DNA from: Acidobacteriota bacterium
Lineage (GTDB): Bacteria > Acidobacteriota > Blastocatellia > Pyrinomonadales > Pyrinomonadaceae
NCBI GenBank assembly: GCA_019639135.1
Contig: JAHBSL010000020.1
Location: forward strand, 22,797 to 86,796
DNA length: 64,000 nucleotides
Reading direction: 5' to 3'
Under the pieces are notes generated by a model that was given only the letters and a program-made list of their open reading frames with translations, was not told the origin of the DNA and searched no databases. The translations under genes and the position numbers were made by a program. Of this stretch, positions 32,911-39,968 are shown in pieces. Numbering within the stretch: the first letter of the stretch is position 1; each line of letters begins with the position of its first letter.

Positions 32911-35355
32911 CTACCTTTCAGCTGGGGCGGCCTGGCCACGCGGCTTTGCGTTCTTGACGTGGCGTTCGAACCACTCAAACTGCTCGGCGATCGCGTGCCC
33001 GACCGATTCACGGGCAATGTAGCCGTGCGATTCGAGCGGCAGCATAACGAGCCGTGCCGTTCCGCCATTGCCGCGAATTGCCGCAAAGAGCCGCTCGGAC
33101 TGGATCGGGAATGTGCCCTGATTGTTGTCCGCTTCACCGTGGATGAGCAGGATCGGCTCGTTGATCTTGTCCGCGTAGAAGAACGGCGAGACCTCGGTAT
33201 AAATACGCTGTGCCTCCCAGAATGTCCGCCGCTCATCCTGAAATCCAAATGGCGTCAGCGTCCGGTTGTAGGCTCCCGAGCGGGCGATACCGGCACGGAA
33301 GAGGTCCGAGTGGGCAAGAAGATTCGCCGTCATAAATGCCCCGTAGCTGTGACCTCCGACACCGACCCGTTCCGGATCGACTACGCCCATCTCAACGCCC
33401 TTATCGATCGCGGCCTTTGCCGAATCGACGACCTGCTTGACGAACGTGTCGTTCTTCGTCTCGGGCGTGCCTACGATCGGCATCGTCGCATCATCGAGCA
33501 CGGCGTAGCCGTTCAGCAGAAAGAAGAGATGCGAGGCACCACCGATCTGCGTGAAGCGGTTGGTCGAGCCCGTCACCTGGCCGGCGAGGTCGCCGCTGGT
33601 AAAGCTCTGCGGATATGCCCAAACGACCGTTGGGAGCCGTGTGCCCTTCTTATAGCCCGGCGGCAGATAGAGCGTGAACGAGAGGTCAACGCCATCCGCA
33701 CGTTTGTAGCGGACAAGCTCTTTCGTAATGCCGCGAAGCTGCGGCGACGGATCCTTGAACTCGGTCAATTGCCGATAGGCGAGTGCCGTGCAGACACGTC
33801 CGGGAGGGCAAACCTGCCGCATGAAGAGATTTGGCGGCTCGGTGGTCGATTCCTTTCGGGTGATGAAGTTCATCCCTTCGTCATCGAGCATCGCGACGAA
33901 GGCCTCATATTCCTCTGTGCCCGAGCGAAAGATCTCGCGGGTCTCAAGCGTATTGACGTTCATCGCCCGGAAGAACGGCCGGTCGCCCTCGGGCGAAGCA
34001 CCGGAACCGGTCAGGAATATCTCGTCGCCATTCTGGACGATCACCGAGCTTCCGTTCGGGAGCGTCTTGCTGATCGGCGAGCCGATATCGTTGTACCGGT
34101 CCGTAACGTTTAGGTCCGAGATAAGCTTCATCTTGCTCGGGTCGTTAAGGTCCGTCATGAAGATGCGGCGATGCTGGCGGTCGCGGTCAAAATCGTAGAA
34201 GAGCATCATCCCGGCGCGTTCGCCAAAGCCGCGGCCCTGGTATCGATGCTGGACCTTGAGCAATTCGCTGGCGTTGCCGGAGAACGGTGCCACCATCTTC
34301 ATCAGCCGGTCGCGATGCTCGGCCTTCTGCCGCGGGTCGCCGCCATCAAGAGCTTCGGCCCAAATCAATGTTGCCGGTTCGGTCGGTATCCAGCCGATGC
34401 TCCGCGGACCCGTCGGAACGCCCTGCACCGGCAAGCGGTCCTGCAGCGGCGATTCGTGAACGGCTTTGACCACGCTGCCCGAAGCGTCCCAAATCTCAGT
34501 TATCCGCGGGAACCGCGAGACCGGAAAGAGATAAGAGAACGGCCGTTTGATGGTGGTAACGAGGAAATAGCGTCCGTCCGGCGAGCGTGAAAGATCGGCA
34601 TAGATCGCCGGTTTGCCGATCCGCGTCACCTGTCCCTGCGGGGTGATGATCGCGGGCTGCGAGGTCGCGAAATATTCGAACAGTGCCTCGTCGTTCGGGC
34701 TTCTCAGCAGGTCCTGAAATGTAGCGATCGCACCCGAACGGCCCGCGGTTTCCTGAACGTTCGGCTCGCTCGGCACAACGTCGCGATACTCGGGCGGAGC
34801 TCCGCGTCCGCTCGGAACAAGCATCGCGGCGAGTGAGTTGGGCCCTTCCCAACTGAAGCCGCCGTAGGCCGTATTGACCTGCACGTTCGGCACTTTCGTC
34901 GCTCGCCCGGTTGCTGTCTCGATGAACCAAAGCTCGACGCCCTTGTCCGTTACGTTGCCGGCGGCGATGTATTTGCCGTCCGGCGACCATGCCGGCGAAA
35001 TGATCTTGGCACCGGCCGGAAGCTGAACACGGCGAACGTTGCCATCGGCAATATTCTGCAGGCTGACGCCCGAGAAATAGTTCTGGCGGTGCTGGGCATT
35101 CGTCCGCGGGTTTATCCGCAAACCGGCAAGCCGAAGCATTGGCTCGGCGAGTTCCGAGACCGGCGGATAGCGGACCACATCGAGCAACGCGATGCGGTCA
35201 CGCGAAGGCGCAATAGAGGTCGCCGGCGGTGCCGGAGCGTTGAGCACATCAAGAACTTCCTTCGGGGGCTGCTTGTACGTGCCCTGTCCAAATGCGGCCG
35301 CCGAAAGCGAACCGACGACCAGAAGTGCAAAAAGCGAACTTAGTTTCCTTGTCAT
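32911..35355 (-). CDS. S9 family prolyl-oligopeptidase-type peptidase
   Basis: 814 aa exported serine peptidase. A signal peptide (MTRKLSSLFALLVVGSLSAAAFGQ) precedes a beta-propeller region (with SPAWSPDGKYIAAGN) and a C-terminal alpha/beta-hydrolase domain with the nucleophile in VGVGGHSYGAFMTANLLAHS. The Asp and His partners are in LLIHGEADNNQGT and PLESHGY. The layout is that of S9 peptidases related to glutamyl endopeptidase and dipeptidyl peptidases. The start codon overlaps the stop of the upstream beta-lactamase-like gene (ATGA), so the two are coupled. Confidence 0.92.
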   Translation of the reverse strand: MTRKLSSLFALLVVGSLSAAAFGQGTYKQPPKEVLDVLNAPAPPATSIAPSRDRIALLDVVRYPPVSELAEPMLRLAGLRINPRTNAQHRQNYFSGVSLQNIADGNVRRVQLPAGAKIISPAWSPDGKYIAAGNVTDKGVELWFIETATGRATKVPNVQVNTAYGGFSWEGPNSLAAMLVPSGRGAPPEYRDVVPSEPNVQETAGRSGAIATFQDLLRSPNDEALFEYFATSQPAIITPQGQVTRIGKPAIYADLSRSPDGRYFLVTTIKRPFSYLFPVSRFPRITEIWDASGSVVKAVHESPLQDRLPVQGVPTGPRSIGWIPTEPATLIWAEALDGGDPRQKAEHRDRLMKMVAPFSGNASELLKVQHRYQGRGFGERAGMMLFYDFDRDRQHRRIFMTDLNDPSKMKLISDLNVTDRYNDIGSPISKTLPNGSSVIVQNGDEIFLTGSGASPEGDRPFFRAMNVNTLETREIFRSGTEEYEAFVAMLDDEGMNFITRKESTTEPPNLFMRQVCPPGRVCTALAYRQLTEFKDPSPQLRGITKELVRYKRADGVDLSFTLYLPPGYKKGTRLPTVVWAYPQSFTSGDLAGQVTGSTNRFTQIGGASHLFFLLNGYAVLDDATMPIVGTPETKNDTFVKQVVDSAKAAIDKGVEMGVVDPERVGVGGHSYGAFMTANLLAHSDLFRAGIARSGAYNRTLTPFGFQDERRTFWEAQRIYTEVSPFFYADKINEPILLIHGEADNNQGTFPIQSERLFAAIRGNGGTARLVMLPLESHGYIARESVGHAIAEQFEWFERHVKNAKPRGQAAPAER

Positions 35356-36341
35356 TTTTTCCTCATTCCCTCGATTAGATTTGCGACGATCAGCGGGATG
35401 ATGTCTTTGTCATTCGATCGGTTCTCAGTGAATACGGCGACGGCAAAACGGAGCCCGTCCGGCGTTTCGATGTAAGCCGCGTCATGCCGCGTCCGGCTCG
35501 TCCAGCCGGCCTTTGACCAGAGCTTTGCCCCTTCGATCTTCAGATCGAGCAGTGCCCGGCCGGCAAATTCGACCGCCTGGCTGTTTGCCTCACGGCCGGT
35601 CGCGTATGGGTCGCGTTTGAGAACCTCGAGCATCTGCTTGCTGCGCTCCGGCGAGACGGCAAGCCCGCGGGCGACCTCGGCGATCAGCCGGGCAGAGGCA
35701 TTCGCCGTAAGCATATTCCGGTTCTCGCCGCGGTAATTGCGAAACTGCTGCTCGACGCCGTAGGCATCTTCGCAATGCGTTTTCTGGTTGACGTTTATGT
35801 TCGTGTAGCCCATCGCGGCAAAGTAGCGGTTCATCCGGTTCCGCCGGTAGGACCAAAGCTCGAACTCCTTCTCGGGCAGTTCGCCGCCGCTTGAGGTATT
35901 GGTCAGGACATCAACGATGTACTGCGTTGCCTCGTTCGACGAAGTAACGATCATGTCGCGCATGCCGCGTTCAAGTTCCTTCGTCATTTGGATCTTGCCA
36001 TCGGCGAGTTGCTGATAGAGCGTGACGAGATAGAACATTTTCACAACGCTCGCCGGATAAATGCGGTCTTCGCCGCGATGCTCGCCCCACTTACCCGCGT
36101 CACCGCGAAGGTCGATGAGCGAGACGGCAACTTCCTCCGGCTTGAAGCCCTTTTCGGCGGCCGCCTTTTCGACCGATGCCTTGACGAGCGAATCCATCTC
36201 CGCAGAACGCTCCATTGCGAGCCGCTTGTAGCCTTTCGACGGAACGATCTCCGTCTCGCCCTGCGGTGCCTGCGGAAACGCTCCAACGACAACAAATAGT
36301 GCGAAAATAACCGAAGCGAAAAGACGTTTTGGCTTGGACAT
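35352..36341 (-). CDS. Class A beta-lactamase-related serine hydrolase
   Basis: 329 aa from the ATG at 36341, which gives a proper signal peptide (MSKPKRLFASVIFALFVVVGAFPQ). The active-site S-x-x-K is in YPASVVKMFYLVTLYQQL, the second motif in TSSNEATQYIVDVL (S-N-E instead of SDN), and the third in WSKAGWTSRTRHD (KAG instead of KTG). The replaced boxes argue against a classical beta-lactamase; a peptidase or esterase acting on cell-wall material is possible. It overlaps the S9 peptidase gene by four bases. Confidence 0.87.
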   Translation of the reverse strand: MSKPKRLFASVIFALFVVVGAFPQAPQGETEIVPSKGYKRLAMERSAEMDSLVKASVEKAAAEKGFKPEEVAVSLIDLRGDAGKWGEHRGEDRIYPASVVKMFYLVTLYQQLADGKIQMTKELERGMRDMIVTSSNEATQYIVDVLTNTSSGGELPEKEFELWSYRRNRMNRYFAAMGYTNINVNQKTHCEDAYGVEQQFRNYRGENRNMLTANASARLIAEVARGLAVSPERSKQMLEVLKRDPYATGREANSQAVEFAGRALLDLKIEGAKLWSKAGWTSRTRHDAAYIETPDGLRFAVAVFTENRSNDKDIIPLIVANLIEGMRKK

Positions 36342-36451
36342 AATACGAACCGAGCGGGAGAGGCCGAACCGTGTTGCTTTACCTGAATTTATTTTCAGAG
36401 TATAAACGAAAAGCATCTCCTGAAAAAAGCAGGCCCGTTTAGCAAAAACCG

Positions 36452-37753
36452 ATGACAGAAGAAAAGCTCGTCCGAGGCATCAGCCGCTGGGACCTGACCG
36501 CGATCATAATCAACACCATAATCGGTGCCGGCATCTTTGGGCTGCCCGCCAAGGTCCACGCATTGATCGGGACATGGAGCCTTATCGCGTTTTTTGCCTG
36601 CGCACTGATCGTCGGCTTTATAGTCGTGTGCTATGCCGAGGTCTCAAGCCGCTTTTCCGCGACAGGCGGCCCGTATCTTTACGCCCGCGAGGCCTTCGGC
36701 CCGATCGTCGGCTTTGAGGTTGGCTGGCTTTACTGGATCGTCCGCGTGACCACCTTCGCCGCAAACTGCAACCTGCTGATCACCTACTTCGGCTTTTTCG
36801 TCGCCGAGGCGGACAAGGGAGCTTTTCGTGTTGCGATGATCTCGGTCATCGTGCTCGGTATCTTTGCCGTAAATCTCGCGGGTGTGAAGCAATCGGCGAT
36901 AATGACGAACATCTTTACGGCCGGAAAGCTGATCCCGCTTTTCGTCTTTGTTGCGGTCGGTATCTTTTTCATCAACCCGGCAAATTTCACCTTTGACGCC
37001 GTGCCGGAATACGGAGCCTTCTCGAGTGCCGTTCTGCTGTTGATCTACGCCTTCGTCGGCTTTGAGGTCGGCGTGGTGATGGGCGGCGAGACGAAAGACC
37101 CGCAGCGGAGCACGCCATTTGCACTCTTTGTTGCATTGGGAATTGTGGCGACGCTTTATATTTTGATCCAGGTGGTCAGCATCGGCACGCTTCCGGGCCT
37201 TGCCCAGTCCGAGCGGCCGCTCGCCGATGCCGGCGCTCTTTTCCTCGGCACATTCGGTGCTTCATTCATCACCGTCGGAGCATTGATCTCGATACTCGGC
37301 AACCTCAACGTCGGCTTTCTCGGAAGCACTCGGCTGCTATTCGCAATGTCTGAGAAAGGCGAACTTCCGGCCGGGCTTTCGCGGACGCACGAGCGTTTCA
37401 AGACGCCCTGGGTCTCGATCCTTCTGACCTCGGTCGTCATCTTTTTCCTGACGATCTATTCAACGTTCCTGACCGCACTCGCCATCGCAACGATCACGCG
37501 TCTGCTCGTTTATGCGACAACGTGCCTTGCCCTGCCGGTCTTCCGCCGCCGCGGCGATGCACCAGAGGCCAAATTCTCAGCCCCGCTCGGCGTTTTGGCT
37601 GCGGTGCTTTCGCTCGGCCTGATCGCCTGGCTATTGACCCGCGTCGATTTCAACCGCGAGGCAGTTCCGATCATCGTCGCCGCGGGCATCGGGCTGGTCA
37701 TATATTTCATCCATAAAGCGTTTGACCGGAGGCCAAAGGGCGATGCGTCTTAA
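36452..37753 (+). CDS. APC family amino-acid permease
   Basis: 433 aa integral membrane protein with about 12 hydrophobic segments. The first helix carries the APC substrate-binding motif IINTIIGAGIFGLPAK. Further typical blocks are FSATGGPYLYAREAFGPIVGFEVGWLYW and LLIYAFVGFEVGVVMGGETKDPQRSTP. It would import amino acids or related compounds in exchange or by proton symport; the substrate is not readable. It is divergent from the beta-lactamase-like gene. Confidence 0.92.
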   Translation: MTEEKLVRGISRWDLTAIIINTIIGAGIFGLPAKVHALIGTWSLIAFFACALIVGFIVVCYAEVSSRFSATGGPYLYAREAFGPIVGFEVGWLYWIVRVTTFAANCNLLITYFGFFVAEADKGAFRVAMISVIVLGIFAVNLAGVKQSAIMTNIFTAGKLIPLFVFVAVGIFFINPANFTFDAVPEYGAFSSAVLLLIYAFVGFEVGVVMGGETKDPQRSTPFALFVALGIVATLYILIQVVSIGTLPGLAQSERPLADAGALFLGTFGASFITVGALISILGNLNVGFLGSTRLLFAMSEKGELPAGLSRTHERFKTPWVSILLTSVVIFFLTIYSTFLTALAIATITRLLVYATTCLALPVFRRRGDAPEAKFSAPLGVLAAVLSLGLIAWLLTRVDFNREAVPIIVAAGIGLVIYFIHKAFDRRPKGDAS

Positions 37754-37757
37754 ATGA

Positions 37758-37895
37758 ACGGAAACTCTTTGAGCCCTTTGTGCTAACCTCTTTGGGCTTC
37801 GCTCAACCCTCTGTGCCCTTTGTGCAAAACCTTTGCGTGCTTTGTGTTTAAGGATTTCTTAAACACAAAGGCCACTAAGATCGGGCACAAAATTC
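37758..37895. repeat. Intergenic TTTGTG-type repeat
   Basis: Several degenerate units of CCCTTTGTG / CCTTTGCGTGCTTTGTG are followed by the complementary AACACAAAGGCCACTAAGA, making an imperfect long hairpin downstream of the permease. It is a relative of the CACAGAG class. Confidence 0.7.
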
Positions 37896-37943
37896 ACAGA
37901 CTTGGAATAACTCGGGTCAATGTAAATGGGGTTTGAAATTAAG

Positions 37944-38369
37944 ATGACTACACGAATTTGGATACTTCTCGCATTTGCGTTGACGCTCTTTTGCCTCCCG
38001 GCGGCCGGGCAGACGGTCGAGGATTCGAGCAGGCGGACGATCGGTTATATCAGCACAAGCGGGACTGTCGAGGACAAGAGCCGGCGGACGATCGGCTATT
38101 TTAGGGACTCGGGCGTGGTAGAGGATTCGTCGCGGCGGACCATCGGACATATCCGCGAGGACGGCACGGTCGAGGACGCCTCACGGCGGACGATCGGCTA
38201 CATCAAGAGCAGCGGAACGATCGAGAACGCGAGCCGCTCGACCATCGGCCACGTTACTTCATCGGGCGTTGTAGAGGACAGTTCGCGAAGGACGATCGGC
38301 CATGCCAAAGGCATCAAACGCGAATGGGCTGCCGCGTTCTTTTTCTTCTTTTTCCGGCCGGCGGATTAA
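37944..38369 (+). CDS. Secreted protein with six 17-residue repeats
   Basis: 141 aa from the ATG at 37944, which opens a good signal peptide (MTTRIWILLAFALTLFCLPAAGQ). The mature part is six tandem copies of a 17-residue unit with consensus TVEDSSRRTIGYIxxSG, beginning right after the signal cleavage site. The C-terminus ends in KREWAAAFFFFFFRPAD, a short hydrophobic block that may anchor the protein. Repeats of the D-x-S-x-x-T-I-G-x-I type are likely to form a small beta structure; no function is known. Its stop overlaps the convergent SDR gene end. Confidence 0.78.
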   Translation: MTTRIWILLAFALTLFCLPAAGQTVEDSSRRTIGYISTSGTVEDKSRRTIGYFRDSGVVEDSSRRTIGHIREDGTVEDASRRTIGYIKSSGTIENASRSTIGHVTSSGVVEDSSRRTIGHAKGIKREWAAAFFFFFFRPAD

Positions 38370-39400
38370 TTGAAAACGTCGGCCCCGAGAAATTCTTTCC
38401 TCAAGTAATTGATCGTTTCGTTCAGTGTTTCCTGCGGATCGCGGGCTGAAAATCCGAGCTCCTCGGCGGCCTTTGAGGAATCGAGATACCAGAAGTGCTC
38501 GGCCTGCTCGACCTCGCCCGGTTCGACCGGCGACGTTCGGTTCCAGTTTCGAAAAACGGAATTGACGATACCCGCTCCGGCGACGGCGATGTTCTTCGGA
38601 ACGCGGATCCGAGGAGCGGCGACTCCGCTCAAACGCTCAAGCCTGCCGAAGAATTCCTCGAATTTTAAGTTCGCCGCTCCCATCAGGTACCGCTCCTGAT
38701 GCCGGCCTTTCTCTGCTGCATTTATTGCGGCGGCGGCAACGTCGCGGGTATCGACAAAGCTCAAGCCGCCCGACGGGCAATAAGGTATCTTGCGGCCAAG
38801 GAAGTCGAGCACGATCTTTGTCGAGCTCAGCCGTTCATCGCCAGGGCCGAGCAGAAGTGTAGGGTTGAGGATGACGAGCTTGCGGCCCTCGCCGTCAAAG
38901 CTCTCAAGCGCCGTTCGTTCCTGATAGTACTTCGAAGCGTAATAGGCCCAGCGGGAGATTATCTCGACCGGCGGCGGGAACGATTCGTCGATCACCTGTT
39001 CATCTTCGCTGACGGCTATTGTCCCGCTCGAAGAGGCGAGCACCATCGTCTGCACGCCGGCCGCGGCTGCGGCCTCGCAAAGCACACGCGTGCCCTCGAC
39101 ATGCACCCGGTTCATCGCCGCGGCATCATCATTATCACGCGAGACCTTGCCGGCGAGGTGATAGACGACGCTCACGTCTTTAACGGCCTCGCCAACACGT
39201 TCGCGGTCGGTGACCGACCCGGCAAAAGGCTCAACGCCCGCGTCCGTCATCCAAGCCGGAACGCTCGATGCCATGACGCGAAGGTTCTTCTCGCCCGCCG
39301 CCAGAAACTGCCGGACGATCTCCGAACCCAAAAATCCGGTCCCACCGGTGACGAGTATCTTTTTTCCGATTTTCTTCGAGACACGTTTCGCCATATCCAA
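38366..39400 (-). CDS. NAD-dependent epimerase/dehydratase (extended SDR)
   Basis: 344 aa. The NAD-binding motif is KILVTGGTGFLGSEIVRQFL, followed by VVYHLAGKVSRDND, the catalytic Ser region ASSSGTIAVS and YYASKYYQER with the YxxxK pair. The overall form is close to dihydroflavonol-reductase/3-beta-hydroxysteroid-dehydrogenase-like bacterial SDRs acting on sugars or lipids. It is convergent with the 17-residue-repeat gene, with overlapping stop codons. The second Met (residue 3) is an alternative start. Confidence 0.9.
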   Translation of the reverse strand: MDMAKRVSKKIGKKILVTGGTGFLGSEIVRQFLAAGEKNLRVMASSVPAWMTDAGVEPFAGSVTDRERVGEAVKDVSVVYHLAGKVSRDNDDAAAMNRVHVEGTRVLCEAAAAAGVQTMVLASSSGTIAVSEDEQVIDESFPPPVEIISRWAYYASKYYQERTALESFDGEGRKLVILNPTLLLGPGDERLSSTKIVLDFLGRKIPYCPSGGLSFVDTRDVAAAAINAAEKGRHQERYLMGAANLKFEEFFGRLERLSGVAAPRIRVPKNIAVAGAGIVNSVFRNWNRTSPVEPGEVEQAEHFWYLDSSKAAEELGFSARDPQETLNETINYLRKEFLGADVFN

Positions 39401-39404
39401 TTCT

Positions 39405-39436
39405 TTTCAACGCAGAGACCGCAGTGGCCGCAGAGT
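39405..39436. repeat. GCAGAGA-type repeat at the 3' side of the GxxExxY gene
   Basis: CAACGCAGAGACCGCAGTGGCCGCAGAGTG shows degenerate CGCAGAG units. Together with 39835-39965 it brackets the GxxExxY gene. Confidence 0.6.
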
Positions 39437-39439
39437 GTT

Positions 39440-39832
39440 TCAGAAATTGTTGACCACTCGTCGCACTCCATCCCTCAGAAGCTTGACGTTAAAATTGATG
39501 AGCAGTCCGAGTCGCCTATCGCTCATCCGGAGATACGAAAGCAATTGAGCTTCATGCACGGGCATCAACCGTTCGATAGCCTTTAGCTCAACGATCACCG
39601 AATCTTCGACAAGCAGATCGATACGATAGCCCGAACTCAGTTTGATACCGTCATAAACGATCGGCATCGGCACCTCGGACTCGACCCTGTAGCCGCCTTT
39701 CGACAGTTCGTGGGTCAAACAGACCTGGTAAGCCCCTTCGAGCATCCCCGGACCCAACGCCTTGTGAACCTTGATCGCCGATTCGATCACCTTCCCGCTG
39801 ATCTCGTTCAGTTCATCACGACCATCGGTCAT
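39440..39832 (-). CDS. GxxExxY family protein
   Basis: 130 aa. The family-naming motif is GMLEGAY in KVHKALGPGMLEGAYQVCL, and the later RIDLLVEDSVIVELKAIE has the D...ExK pattern of a PD-(D/E)xK-type nuclease core. NFNVKLLRDGVRRVVNN at the end is typical of the family. Its biological role is not established. Both sides carry CGCAGAG/CTCTGCG repeats, a frequent neighbourhood for this family, and the gene seems to travel with them. Confidence 0.9.
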   Translation of the reverse strand: MTDGRDELNEISGKVIESAIKVHKALGPGMLEGAYQVCLTHELSKGGYRVESEVPMPIVYDGIKLSSGYRIDLLVEDSVIVELKAIERLMPVHEAQLLSYLRMSDRRLGLLINFNVKLLRDGVRRVVNNF

Positions 39833-39834
39833 AA

Positions 39835-39965
39835 AAACTCTCTGCGATCCCCGCGTTGTCTGCGTTAAAACTACACTTGCTAATTCCGTTTCCTGATATC
39901 ACCGAGCCCGAGTCACCCTGGCAGAACAAACTCCGCGTCTCAGCGTCTCTGCGGTTAATTTCTCC
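39835..39965. repeat. CTCTGCG-type repeats at the 5' side of the GxxExxY gene
   Basis: ACTCTCTGCGATCCCCGCGTTGTCTGCG near 39838 and CCGCGTCTCAGCGTCTCTGCGGTTAATTTC near 39930 are degenerate copies of the same family in the same orientation. The sequence between the two repeats shows no gene. Confidence 0.65.
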
Positions 39966-39968
39966 TCT

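Noticed and set aside
32875..34113. A 412-codon plus-strand frame
   Set aside because: Antisense to the S9 peptidase gene; composition is Arg-rich and no motif is recognisable.
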